Shown here in pieces: positions 48,393 through 57,504 of a DNA stretch of 64,000 bases. Every line of letters begins with the position of its first letter. Position 1 is the stretch's first letter. The stretch is from Hydrogenophilus sp. (lineage in GTDB: Bacteria > Pseudomonadota > Gammaproteobacteria > Burkholderiales > Thiobacillaceae). A model generated the notes under the pieces. That model saw only the letters and a program-made list of their open reading frames with translations, had not been told where the DNA came from and did not search any database. The stretch spans positions 330,715 to 394,714 of the forward strand of contig DYFK01000001.1 in NCBI GenBank assembly GCA_020725265.1, read 5' to 3'. A program made the translations under genes and the position numbers.

Positions 48393-49283
48393 ATGCGGAC
48401 GGTAAGCGCGGCGCGCGATCAGCGCCGGGAAATACGGCTCCGGAAGACCCGGGCGCTGCTCGATTCGCCTTTCGATCTGGCGGTCAACTATTCGATCGCG
48501 CGCGATACGGAGACGATCGAGGACGCCTTCCGGCTGGTCTACCAGGCCTATACCGAGGTCGGCCTGCAAGCGGAAAACGAGGCGCGCATCCGCTTCACCA
48601 AATACCACGTCATTCCCACCACCAAGATTTTCGTGGCGGTGTTCCGTCCCGAGCTGACCAAGCCGGACATCGATCGCGCTCGCGTCAACGAGGACAAGCG
48701 CGTGGTCGGCACCCTGACCCTGGTGCTGGATTCCGCGCTCGGTTTGCCGGTGGAACAGGTGTGCGCGCCGGAAATCGCCGATCTGCGCGCAGGTGGCGCG
48801 CGTCTGGCCGAGGTCATCGCGCTCGCCATCGCGCCCGAGTTCCGGCGCCACAACGTCATGATGTACCTGTACAAGGTCATGTTCGAATATGCCCGTTACA
48901 AGGGTGTCACCGACATCTGCTGCGCGGTGACCAAGCGCCACATCGAGTTCTACCGCGACATCCTGCTGTTCCGGCCACTCGGCGAACTGCTGCCCTACGA
49001 TGCCGGCAACGGCCTGGAAGTGCAGGGGCATGTGCTCAACATCGAGCATGCTTTTCAGGATTCGCGCGACACCTATTCCACGGACAGCTTCGACGCCAAC
49101 GTGCATGATTTTTTCTTCGCCGGCGAAATCGATACCCAGATCAACGAAGGCGGCCCCTGGGACGAAGACCAACTCCGGTATTTCCTGGAAAACAGAACCC
49201 GTTTCGTCGACACGCTCGACGACGGGACAAAAGCCAAACTCAGATCGGAATACGCCAGGGCGAACCTGGCTTTTCCCTATTGA
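48393..49283 (+). CDS. FeeM-like N-acyl amino acid synthase / exosortase-associated acyltransferase family
   Basis: This 296-residue protein belongs to the autoinducer-synthase-like GNAT group (FeeM type). Seen are FRLVYQAYTEVGLQAENEARIRFTKYH at the start of the fold (partly given), VVGTLTLVLDSALGLPVE and IALAIAPEFRRHNVMMYLYK as the acyl/phosphopantetheine-binding region. It probably joins a fatty acyl chain from ACP to an amine. It has no signal peptide. The next gene (ThiF-like) follows after 21 bases. Confidence 0.78.
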   Translation: MRTVSAARDQRREIRLRKTRALLDSPFDLAVNYSIARDTETIEDAFRLVYQAYTEVGLQAENEARIRFTKYHVIPTTKIFVAVFRPELTKPDIDRARVNEDKRVVGTLTLVLDSALGLPVEQVCAPEIADLRAGGARLAEVIALAIAPEFRRHNVMMYLYKVMFEYARYKGVTDICCAVTKRHIEFYRDILLFRPLGELLPYDAGNGLEVQGHVLNIEHAFQDSRDTYSTDSFDANVHDFFFAGEIDTQINEGGPWDEDQLRYFLENRTRFVDTLDDGTKAKLRSEYARANLAFPY

Positions 49284-49304
49284 TCCTCAGGCAAGGAGAA
49301 GCAC

Positions 49305-50195
49305 ATGGCGGATTACGCGACGCTGTTCAAGCGCAACCTCGGGCTGGTTTCCGAAGCCGAACAGGAGCGGCTGCGGCAATGCCGGGTGGCGGTGGCCGGC
49401 CTCGGCGGCGTCGGCGGCATCCATCTGGTGACGCTGGCGCGCATGGGCATCGGCGGCTTCAATCTGGCCGACCTGGACACCTTCGGCGAGGTCAACATGA
49501 ACCGCCAGTACGGCGCCAACGCCCGCACCATCGGCCGCCCCAAGGTCGAGGTCATGGCCGAGGTGACGCGCGACATCAACCCGGACGTCGATCTTCGTCT
49601 GTACACCAACGGCGTGCAGCCGGATAACGTCGTGGAATTCCTCAAGGACGCCGACGCCGTGGTCGACAGCATCGATTTCTTCGCGATCAAGGCGCGCATG
49701 CTGCTCTACAAGACCGCGCGAGAACTCGGCAAGACCGTGTTCTTCTCGGCGCCGATCGGCCATTCCGGCACCCTGCACGCGTTCACGCCCGACGGCATGT
49801 CGTTCTTCGACTACTACGACATCCGCGAGGACATGGCGCCGTTCGACCAATTGGTCGCCTTCAGCATCGGTTTGACGCCGCGTGGCACCCACTGGAAATA
49901 CATGGATCTGTCGCGCGTCGACCTCAACAGCCATGCCGGCCCCTCGCTCGCCAGCGCCTGCGACATCAGCGCCGGCCTGCTCACCACCGAGGTGTTCGCG
50001 CATCTGCTCGGGCGCCGGTCGGTGCAGGCGGCGCCCACCTTCGTCCAGTTCGACCCCTATCGCGGCCTCTATCGGCGCGGCCGTCTGGTATTCGGCAACA
50101 AGGGCCCGTTGCAGCGCCTCAAGCGCTGGCTGGTGGCGCGCAAGTTCCAGGATCAGGCCGCGGAGTTCAACCGCCAGATGGGACACGCGGGCTGA
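49305..50195 (+). CDS. Stand-alone ThiF/E1-like adenylyltransferase
   Basis: This 296-residue protein has the E1/ThiF/MoeB nucleotide fold: VAVAGLGGVGGIHLVTLARMG, ADLDTFGEVNMNRQYGA (Asp and Arg of the ATP site) and DADAVVDSIDFF. The zinc-binding CxxC pairs of MoeB/ThiF are absent and no sulfur-carrier gene is adjacent. It could adenylylate a carboxyl group of a peptide or small molecule. A strong AAGGAGAA precedes the ATG. It lies between two FeeM-like genes. Confidence 0.82.
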   Translation: MADYATLFKRNLGLVSEAEQERLRQCRVAVAGLGGVGGIHLVTLARMGIGGFNLADLDTFGEVNMNRQYGANARTIGRPKVEVMAEVTRDINPDVDLRLYTNGVQPDNVVEFLKDADAVVDSIDFFAIKARMLLYKTARELGKTVFFSAPIGHSGTLHAFTPDGMSFFDYYDIREDMAPFDQLVAFSIGLTPRGTHWKYMDLSRVDLNSHAGPSLASACDISAGLLTTEVFAHLLGRRSVQAAPTFVQFDPYRGLYRRGRLVFGNKGPLQRLKRWLVARKFQDQAAEFNRQMGHAG

Positions 50196-50219
50196 AACAG
50201 GCTCTGAATCGCCGGCCGC

Positions 50220-50990
50220 TCACTCGCCCTGGGTCAGCCGGGCGATGATCTCGTCCTGCTCCCGTTGCGAAAAAAAATAGGGGTAGAGACTGCGGTTGCC
50301 GGTGGTCGCGCCGCGCCCGCCCAAGGCCCGGATTCGCTCCGCCATTTCGGCCATGGGCATGTGCATCAGCAATACCGGCTTGTTGACGCGCGGATTCAGC
50401 TTTTCCGGGCCGAGCTGGGTGAACCCGAGCATCCGCTCGTAAAACGCCTTGTGCCGTGGCACCACCTCGATCACCGCGTCGGTGCACTGATGCAGGAGGC
50501 CGTACAGATAGGCGATATGGACGATGCGCGCCAGCACCTGCTTGCCACCCAGTTCCTTGTCGATCGCCAGCTTGCTGAGTTCGCCGACCACGCAGCCGCG
50601 CGCGCGCAACTGGTCGATCTCGGTCTTGTAGATTTCATCGGCCAGCAGTCCGGCCTCCGAATCGTAGCCCACCGTCACCGTGCCGATCACCCGGCTGCCG
50701 TGACTGGTGGTGATGGTGATCCGGTTCGGGTTCGGTTTGAGCTGGGCGGGTGGATAACCGCGCCAGGCATAACGCTTCTGCACCAGCATGGTGGCGTCTT
50801 CCAGCGCGTCGGAAGTCTGCGCGAAGCGGATTTTCAGGCGTTCGCGGGTCAGATCGCGTTCGCGCAGGTCGGCGGGCGCCTCGGTCGCCGTGGTGAGCGA
50901 GCGCAACTGGCGCGGCGGCGCGTAGCTCGCGATGGTCTTCGCGAACTTGTCCGCCTTGCGGGAGGCCCAGCCGAAAAAATTGAATTTCAC
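50220..50990 (-). CDS. Second FeeM-like N-acyltransferase
   Basis: This protein of about 256 residues has the N-acyl amino acid synthase-type GNAT fold (AMLVQKRYAWRGYP-like opening, GTVTVGYDSEAGLLADEIY, VVGELSKLAIDKELGGKQVLAR, AVIEVVPRHKAFYERMLGF). GTG at 50990 (VKFNFFGWAS) is the likely start; an ATG at 51038 gives 16 more residues. It faces the ThiF-like gene tail to tail. It is distantly related to the gene at 48393. Confidence 0.75.
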   Translation of the reverse strand: MKFNFFGWASRKADKFAKTIASYAPPRQLRSLTTATEAPADLRERDLTRERLKIRFAQTSDALEDATMLVQKRYAWRGYPPAQLKPNPNRITITTSHGSRVIGTVTVGYDSEAGLLADEIYKTEIDQLRARGCVVGELSKLAIDKELGGKQVLARIVHIAYLYGLLHQCTDAVIEVVPRHKAFYERMLGFTQLGPEKLNPRVNKPVLLMHMPMAEMAERIRALGGRGATTGNRSLYPYFFSQREQDEIIARLTQGE

Positions 50991-51171
50991 GCGATCGCCT
51001 GGAGGGGGGAGGCGGGCATTGTTGCATGGCCTCGTCAAGGAATGACAAGCGATGGTTTGATGATCGGAATCCAGGGGTGATGAGCGGAAAATTGTCGGCG
51101 GACTTTACATCGGACTCCTACATAATGGCGAAGAAGTTCGTAACATATTGATTAATATGACAACGACGATA

Positions 51172-51188
51172 TTGGCATGGCCATTGCT
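51172..51188 (+). promoter_or_regulatory. Sigma-54 promoter of the PEP-CTERM gene
   Basis: TTGGCATG-GCCA-TTGCT matches the sigma-54 consensus YTGGCACG-N4-TTGCW with one change (C to T). The start codon is about 62 bases downstream. Just upstream lie a perfect dyad CATATT-GATT-AATATG (51144-51159) and a direct repeat CGGACT..TACAT (51099-51110 and 51111-51123) that could bind the enhancer protein. Confidence 0.82.
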
Positions 51189-51250
51189 TTAGTTGGGCAT
51201 GGCCACTTGGCCTGGAAAGTACTCAGACCTCAGACTATCTGGAGATTGAA

Positions 51251-52063
51251 ATGAAAAAACTTCTTCTGTCCTTGGCGGTGGCCGCTGCTGTATCCAGTGT
51301 TCCGGCATCCGCCGCCAACCTGCTCTTCACCGTGGATCCTCAGAACTATGATGCCACCAATACCAACAGCAGTTCTTTCAAGGCCGGTGGCTTCACTGGT
51401 CAGTATGTGGAAGTGGCGAAGCTGACCGCGACCTCCTTGACCGGTGGCATCTTTGAAACGCAACTGGTGTACCAGATCAACGGCTTCACCGATGCCTTTG
51501 AAAACACGATTGATCAGGATATTACTGGTCTCGGTCCTGATTACCGGATGTATGCCCTGATGGACTTTACTGGCACATATTCGACGAACGGCGGGGCGAC
51601 CACGTTCGATTTCAAGACCGGCGGTTTCACGTTGTACTACGACCCGAAAAATGCCACGACCACGTTTGCCAATATTCCCTCCAATCCGGTTGGTTTCCCG
51701 GTGTCTTGGGTTACCGGCAAAGGGGGTGACGATTCGGTCTTGGCTACCGGTATGCTGAAGCAAGGCAGTGGCACCCTCACCTGCAGTGCCGGTCAAAACT
51801 GCGGTAGCTTCGGCGTGGATGCCACGTTCGAGTTGGCTGTGAACGGTGACCAGTTCTTCACCGCGCCGAGCCCGTTCTACAACATTACTTTCGCCAATGG
51901 TCCGTTCGATGGTTTCAATCTGCCCGGCGTTGTTGGACAGACGGCTTTCTATCGTCTGTCCGGTAGCATGAACGTGCACGTTCCGGAACCCGGCACCCTG
52001 GCTCTGCTCGGCTTGGGCCTGACCGGTCTGGGTCTGGCCCTGCGTCGTCGCAAGTCGGCCTGA
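51251..52063 (+). CDS. PEP-CTERM surface protein (possibly PepA-like)
   Basis: This 270-residue exported protein has a signal peptide (MKKLLLSLAVAAAVSSVPASAA) and a C-terminal sorting signal VPEPGTLALLGLGL followed by RRRK, the substrate of exosortase. The body is Gly/Thr/Asn-rich with few charges and two Cys. The family resembles the flocculation-associated PepA of Zoogloea by general features; that name is tentative. Local base composition is less GC-rich than neighbours. The gene has its own sigma-54 promoter and terminator. Confidence 0.9.
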   Translation: MKKLLLSLAVAAAVSSVPASAANLLFTVDPQNYDATNTNSSSFKAGGFTGQYVEVAKLTATSLTGGIFETQLVYQINGFTDAFENTIDQDITGLGPDYRMYALMDFTGTYSTNGGATTFDFKTGGFTLYYDPKNATTTFANIPSNPVGFPVSWVTGKGGDDSVLATGMLKQGSGTLTCSAGQNCGSFGVDATFELAVNGDQFFTAPSPFYNITFANGPFDGFNLPGVVGQTAFYRLSGSMNVHVPEPGTLALLGLGLTGLGLALRRRKSA

Positions 52064-52080
52064 TCGAGCATTCGCATCCA

Positions 52081-52115
52081 AAAAGCCTCAAGGCCAATGG
52101 CCTTGGGGCTTTTTG
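52081..52115 (+). terminator. Rho-independent terminator after the PEP-CTERM gene
   Basis: Arms AAAAGCCTCAAGGCC and GGCCTTGGGGCTTTT with loop AAT pair fully with one G-T pair, followed by a T-run. The A-run on the left could serve the other strand too. Confidence 0.93.
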
Positions 52116-52206
52116 TTTGTCTGGCCGAAATCCTGAAGCGGTACCATTGGCCGGCCCTGGCAAGACCGGGGGTTGATCCCGTGAACCGTTACAAGGAGAA
52201 AGACGC

Positions 52207-54579
52207 ATGACCCCCTCGGGCCATCGCAGGGTTCCAGCCAAGGCGCCGCGACCCGTGACCACGGTGACCGCGTCGCACGTGCCCGAGCCCACGCATGGTT
52301 TCTGGCGAGCGATCGAGCCGCGCTTGCTGGATTGGCGGCTGGCGGCGGTGCTGATCGTGCTGGTACACGCGATTGCCGCCTTTTTCATCCTGCGCCTGGA
52401 GTTCAACAACGCGCCGATCCTGTATTTCCCGGCGGCTTCGCCCGGGGCCGTTCTGGAGCGCGAGATTCGGGCGGAATTTCCAAATGACGAATTGCTGATC
52501 GCGCTGTTCAGCGGCGACGATCTGTACCAGGCCGACAACCTGCGCGCGCTCGACCAGGTGGGCGCGCGCATGGAACAGGATCCGTTGGTCGAACGGGTGT
52601 TCTCGGTGACCAGCGTCGACCATATCGCCGCCACCGACGACGGTTTCGCGGTCGAACGTCTGGTCGATCCGGAACGCCTGGACGAACTCCCGCCCGAGGA
52701 GTGGCGCCAGCGCGTGCTGGCCGACCGTTTCGCGCCGGACTGGCTGGCTTCGCGCGACGGCAGTGTGCTTGCCATCGTGGTGCGCGTGAAGAAGCTGGAG
52801 GAAAGCCGGCAGCGTGTCGCCCTCGAACGCCTGATGTTCGACGCCGCCCAGGAGGCCGGCCTGCGCGACCGGCTGGTCGCCGTCGCCGGCCCGGTCGCGC
52901 TGGATGCCGCGGAATTCAATTCCATGATCCAGGACAGCATCATGTTCACGCCGCTGGTGTTTCTGCTCGGCCTGCAACTGCTGTTGTGGATGGTCGGCCG
53001 GCTCTGGCCGGTGATCATTGGCGCCATCGCCATCAGTACCGTGGTGGTCAGCGCGGTGGCGCTGATCGCGGCGCTGGGCCAACCCTACACGCTGGTGACG
53101 GCGATGGTGCCGACCCTGCTGGCGGCCTATACGGTGGCCAATCTGCTGCACTTCTACGCCGCCCTGCAACGCACCCGCGAGGCCGGTTTCCGACGCCCGC
53201 GCCGGGTCGTCTACGCGGTGCGGCTGGTGCACCAGCCGGCGTTCTTCACCTTGCTGTCGACGCTGGCCGGCATGGGCAGCCTGTTGCTGGTGCCGATCCC
53301 GCCGGTGCAGGTATTCGGCCTGGTCAGCGCGTTCGGCGCGTTCATGATCTATCTGGTGCTGTTCTACCTGGTGCCGCCGCTGCTGGTCCAGTTCGACCGT
53401 GGTCCCTGGCCGAAGAAGAGCGCCGGTTTCGCCTGGACCCGGAAAGTGTCCTATGGTCTGGCCAGCTTCAGCATGCGTCACGCCGGCTGGGTGGCGCTGG
53501 CATTCACGCTGGCGGTGGCGCTGTTCGGCCAGCAGATCCTGAAAGTCCAGGTGGAATCGGACCTGCTCCGGTTTTTCGACGACAAGCACAACATTTCCGT
53601 ATCGACCCAGTTGATCGAGGATCGCCTGGTTGGCGTCGGCTCCCTGGAGATCATCGTCGACGGCGAGGGGCGCGACGCGTTCAAGAAAACCGGGGCGCTG
53701 GCCAGCCTGAAGGCGTTGCAGGTCTGGCTGGAAGCCCAGCCGGAAGTCGATCGCAGCGTTTCCATGGCCGATCTGGTCGAGGAAATGAACTGGGCGTTCA
53801 ACGAAGAGGATCCGGTGCATCGCGTGGTACCGGACAATGATCGCCTGCTCAGCCAGTTGCTGTTGATCTATGACGGCCGCGATCTGAATGAACTGGTCAA
53901 TAACGAATACCAGCGCGCCCGCATCCTGCTCAACCTGAACGTGCATGGCGCCAACGAAATCCAGATATTGATCAAAAAGATCAAGGCGCATCTGGCCAGC
54001 CAGGAATACCCCGGATTGCGTTTCGATTTCGCCGGTTTCGGCCGTCAGTTCGCGGATCAGCAGGATTTGCTGGTGATCGGCCAGTTGCAGAGCTTCTCCG
54101 GCGCCTTCGGCATGATCTTCCTGATCATGCTCGGTCTCTGGCGTTCGCTGCCGGCGGCGGTGATCAGCATGCTGCCGAACCTGGCGCCGCTGACTTTCGT
54201 GTTCATCCTGATGGGCAGCTTCGGCATCTTCCTGGACATGGCGACGGTGTTGATCGCCAGTGTGCTGCTCGGCATCACCGTCGACGACACCATCCATCTG
54301 TTCCACAAATACCAGGAGCGCCGCGAGGCCGGTCGAAGTCCGGTGTTCGCGCTGGCGCGCAGTTTCGAGGTCTCGGGCCGCGCGGTGGTGGCGACTTCGT
54401 TCCTGCTGATCGTGCAGTTCCTGTTGTTGACCGGCTCCCATTTCCAGCCGACCGTGAATTTTGGCCTGCTCACCGCCACCGGTCTGTTCGCCGGCCTGCT
54501 GTTCGATCTGCTGCTGCTGCCGGCGCTGATCGTGTTGTGGAGCCGGCTGAAGCTGAAGCGCGCGGTCTGGGCGGTTTGA
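52207..54579 (+). CDS. RND/MMPL-family exporter
   Basis: This 790-residue inner-membrane protein has two halves, each with a large periplasmic domain and a bundle of helices (PLVFLLGLQLLLWMVGRL..., MIFLIMLGLWRSLPAAVISML...). The GITVDDTIHLFHKY motif in the second half is the charged transport core of this family. Such hopanoid- or lipid-exporter-like permeases work with LolA-like and DUF1302 proteins, encoded at 46010-48264 here. CAAGGAGAA precedes the ATG. No membrane-fusion or TolC gene is adjacent. Confidence 0.88.
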   Translation: MTPSGHRRVPAKAPRPVTTVTASHVPEPTHGFWRAIEPRLLDWRLAAVLIVLVHAIAAFFILRLEFNNAPILYFPAASPGAVLEREIRAEFPNDELLIALFSGDDLYQADNLRALDQVGARMEQDPLVERVFSVTSVDHIAATDDGFAVERLVDPERLDELPPEEWRQRVLADRFAPDWLASRDGSVLAIVVRVKKLEESRQRVALERLMFDAAQEAGLRDRLVAVAGPVALDAAEFNSMIQDSIMFTPLVFLLGLQLLLWMVGRLWPVIIGAIAISTVVVSAVALIAALGQPYTLVTAMVPTLLAAYTVANLLHFYAALQRTREAGFRRPRRVVYAVRLVHQPAFFTLLSTLAGMGSLLLVPIPPVQVFGLVSAFGAFMIYLVLFYLVPPLLVQFDRGPWPKKSAGFAWTRKVSYGLASFSMRHAGWVALAFTLAVALFGQQILKVQVESDLLRFFDDKHNISVSTQLIEDRLVGVGSLEIIVDGEGRDAFKKTGALASLKALQVWLEAQPEVDRSVSMADLVEEMNWAFNEEDPVHRVVPDNDRLLSQLLLIYDGRDLNELVNNEYQRARILLNLNVHGANEIQILIKKIKAHLASQEYPGLRFDFAGFGRQFADQQDLLVIGQLQSFSGAFGMIFLIMLGLWRSLPAAVISMLPNLAPLTFVFILMGSFGIFLDMATVLIASVLLGITVDDTIHLFHKYQERREAGRSPVFALARSFEVSGRAVVATSFLLIVQFLLLTGSHFQPTVNFGLLTATGLFAGLLFDLLLLPALIVLWSRLKLKRAVWAV

Positions 54580-54585
54580 AGCGTG

Positions 54586-54609
54586 GCCGGCCCGCGCGTT
54601 CGGGCCGGC
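54586..54609. terminator. Hairpin between convergent RND and prsT genes
   Basis: A perfect 9-bp stem (GCCGGCCCG / CGGGCCGGC) with a six-base loop fills the gap between the two stops. There is no long T-run, so termination may be partial in both directions. Confidence 0.45.
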
Positions 54610-57381
54610 TTATTCGAGCGTGCGCAGCAGTTCGCGGGCGGCGGCTTTTTCCGGGAAGTCGGCGTCCTCCGCGAGCGCGCGACCGAGCACTTCGCGCGCT
54701 TTCGCCTTGTCACCGGAACGAGCGAGCGCCACCGCGTAGTGGTATTGAATGGTCGGATGTTTTTCCGCCTGCGTGGCTGCTTGGGCCAAATGCGGCAGTC
54801 CTTTCGCGATTTGTCCCTGTGCGACAAGAATCCAACCCAAGGTATCAAGCACGGCGGCATTCCCAGGCATCAGCTCCAGCGCTTTTTCCGCCATTTCCCG
54901 CGAGCGTGGGTCTTCGACACTTAGATAAAGATTGGCGAGATTGTTCGCAGCCACGCCATCTCGGGGGTTCTTGCGCAGGATGTCCTCATATAGCGCAATC
55001 GCATCCTTGTTCTGACCTCGCTGCATGGCCAGCGAGGCGGCGTAGGCGCGCACGGTGAGGTCTTCGGGATGTGACTTGAGCCAGCCAGCCAACCGCGCTT
55101 GCGCGCTCTTGGTGTCGCCGGATTGGCTGAGGGCGTCATGCAGTTTGATCAGAAATGGGGCACCAGCCCCTCTCTCGATGGCATGCTGGTATGGCTTGAT
55201 CGCAAGTGCTGGTTTTTTCAGCGTCATGTGAACATCGCCTTCCCAACCATAACCCAAGGGGGAAGAGCTTTGGAGCCGTTGCATGTCACGAGCCAGCGAC
55301 AGCGCGGCTTCGGGTTTGTTATCGGAAAGCTCCAGGCGAATCAGCGTATGCAGGCTGGCTTGGTGGTCCGATTTGAGCTGCAACGCACGCCGAAGGCTGG
55401 CGCGCGCCGCGGCGTTTCGGCCGTCGGCGGCCTGCGCCATGGCCAGGCGATGCTGTGCGTCGGGGGATTGCTTAAGTATGTCGGCCACTCGGGTCAGCGA
55501 GGTGATGGCGCCGGTTTTGTCGCCCGTCGAGAGCTGTGTCGTACCGAGAAGCTCCAGTGCATCGGGATTGTCCGGCATGGCGGTCACCGCCGCTTTGGCA
55601 ATGGCCAGGGCTTTCTGTGGCTCTTTCCGACTCAAATGATGACGGACCAAGGCTGCGCGAGGAGGGATCGACGTCGGGTGGGCCTTGCTGGCGCGCTCCA
55701 ACCAGTCCAGATAGGTTTTCGTCTGATTGCTGACTCTGGCGAGGTCCGCAAGGGCCAACATGGCCTGGAGGTTGGTTCTGTCCTTGGCCAGTACCGCCTC
55801 GAATACACGACGCGCGTCTTCGGGCTTGTTGTCTTCCATGTCCATGCGCGCCAGGTTGATGGCAGCCGCATGAAACGTCGGGTCAATCCCGAGGGCCTGC
55901 CGGAATGCCACTCGCGCATTGATACGATCCCCCTTGCCGAGCAAGGCAACCGCGCGAAGGTTGTGTGTTACCGGATTGTTTGGCAGTTTCTTTTCCAGCG
56001 CGGCGATTGCCTGCAAGGCTTCGTCGAAATCCTTGCGGCGTAGGTTGAGAACCACGAGGGCGAGGTCAGCCTGGCCAACGGATTCGGTTAACCGACTGGC
56101 TTGTTCAAGTTCGACCAGGGCGCGCGCCGTCTCACCACGCGCAAGATGGCCGGAGGCCTGCTGGCTTTTAATGTCCGGGTTGGTTGGGTCGAGGATGGCT
56201 GCCCGGTTGAGATAATCCATGGCTTTGTCGAACTCGCGCAACTGCATATGAGCCGCGCCGAGTTGGGCGAACAGTCTAGCGTCGGTTTCCCGGCCCTTGA
56301 GCAAGGGCACCAGCAACTCGACTGCTGCTTTTGCATCTCCGGTTTTCAGGAGTGCACCGGCCAATACCTGGCTGGCCATAGGGTTGCCTGGCGCATGCGC
56401 CAGCACCTTGCGTGCCCCCTGCAAGGATTGTTCATAATTGCCAAGACCAAAATTAGCGGCCGCTAGCGCTAGCACGCTGGGAAGATGATCCGGCGTAATG
56501 CTCAACACCTTGGTTAACGCATCGCCAGCTTGCTTATAGTGTTCCAAGCGCAATTCATGAACCCCTCGCGCATACAGCACGCCAGGGGATTGTGGTGCTA
56601 TCTTCTCCGCCGCCTGTATCGCCTTTTCGGCGGCATCAAGATTGCCCAGACGGTAAGCTTGCTGCGCCAACCCCAGGTGCGCCAGGAATTGGCGCTCGTC
56701 TTTGGCGAGAATCGCCTGGAATGTCTTTTTAGCTTCTTCCGGTTGTTCCAACCGTTCCAAGAGTTCCGCTTTCAGGTAGAGGGGGTCCAGGGCTTTCGCA
56801 TCCTGTTTGATGGCTGCTTCGACAAGCTCGAGTGAAAGGGGAAGCTGCCCAGCCGCGCCGGCTCTCCGAGCCCGAACCATCAGCAAATCCGGGTTGTGGG
56901 AATCCAGATCGGTAGCAAGTGACAGTGCTCGTTCAGCCTCGGCTTGCCGCGAAGTGGCGAGCATGGCTTCGGCGCGCAGGGCAAGCAGGCTTGCATGTTC
57001 AGAAGCGCCCAACCCGTTTTCAGGGACTTTCATTTCCAGCAACTTTTTCTCATCGCTGAGCTTGTGCCAGGTCCTGGCCAGCAGGACGGTCAGTTGCGGA
57101 TCATTGACGCCCAGTTCGCGCGCTCGGCTCAGCTCCTTTTCCGCGTCCACGTAGGCGCCGCGCGCCAGGTGCGCCTTGCCGAGGAGAAAACGTGCCTGGC
57201 CGTTTTCCGGCTGCGCCTGCAGGACATTCTTCAATTCCAGCACCGCCGCCTTGTAATCGGCCTTGTCCATGTACCCCTGTGCCTGGCGCATGCTTTCCTC
57301 GGGCGAGGCGCCACAGCCGGCGACGGCAAGTGCCAGCAGGGCGGCGGTCAGGGCGGATACGGTCTGGGTCTGGATGCTCAT
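54610..57381 (-). CDS. prsT: PEP-CTERM system TPR-repeat lipoprotein PrsT
   Basis: This 923-residue lipoprotein has a lipobox (ALAVAGCGAS, Cys23) and about twenty TPR units across its length (e.g. KADYKAAVLELKNVLQAQPEN, ARFLLGKAHLARGAY). PrsT proteins occur with exosortase/PEP-CTERM and extracellular polysaccharide systems. The central part (about 55300-56900) is visibly lower in GC than its neighbours. The exosortase (epsH/xrt) and prsK/prsR genes are not in the window. Confidence 0.92.
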   Translation of the reverse strand: MSIQTQTVSALTAALLALAVAGCGASPEESMRQAQGYMDKADYKAAVLELKNVLQAQPENGQARFLLGKAHLARGAYVDAEKELSRARELGVNDPQLTVLLARTWHKLSDEKKLLEMKVPENGLGASEHASLLALRAEAMLATSRQAEAERALSLATDLDSHNPDLLMVRARRAGAAGQLPLSLELVEAAIKQDAKALDPLYLKAELLERLEQPEEAKKTFQAILAKDERQFLAHLGLAQQAYRLGNLDAAEKAIQAAEKIAPQSPGVLYARGVHELRLEHYKQAGDALTKVLSITPDHLPSVLALAAANFGLGNYEQSLQGARKVLAHAPGNPMASQVLAGALLKTGDAKAAVELLVPLLKGRETDARLFAQLGAAHMQLREFDKAMDYLNRAAILDPTNPDIKSQQASGHLARGETARALVELEQASRLTESVGQADLALVVLNLRRKDFDEALQAIAALEKKLPNNPVTHNLRAVALLGKGDRINARVAFRQALGIDPTFHAAAINLARMDMEDNKPEDARRVFEAVLAKDRTNLQAMLALADLARVSNQTKTYLDWLERASKAHPTSIPPRAALVRHHLSRKEPQKALAIAKAAVTAMPDNPDALELLGTTQLSTGDKTGAITSLTRVADILKQSPDAQHRLAMAQAADGRNAAARASLRRALQLKSDHQASLHTLIRLELSDNKPEAALSLARDMQRLQSSSPLGYGWEGDVHMTLKKPALAIKPYQHAIERGAGAPFLIKLHDALSQSGDTKSAQARLAGWLKSHPEDLTVRAYAASLAMQRGQNKDAIALYEDILRKNPRDGVAANNLANLYLSVEDPRSREMAEKALELMPGNAAVLDTLGWILVAQGQIAKGLPHLAQAATQAEKHPTIQYHYAVALARSGDKAKAREVLGRALAEDADFPEKAAARELLRTLE

Positions 57382-57504
57382 GGTCTGCCTGTCTCCCGGG
57401 GTTTGCGATGCGCGTTAGGCTGGTCGCGCGGATGCGCGATATTACGCCCAAGATGTGGCGGACGTGGGAATTCAGCCGCGCCGCGAGCCTGGCCGGGAGC
57501 GGAA

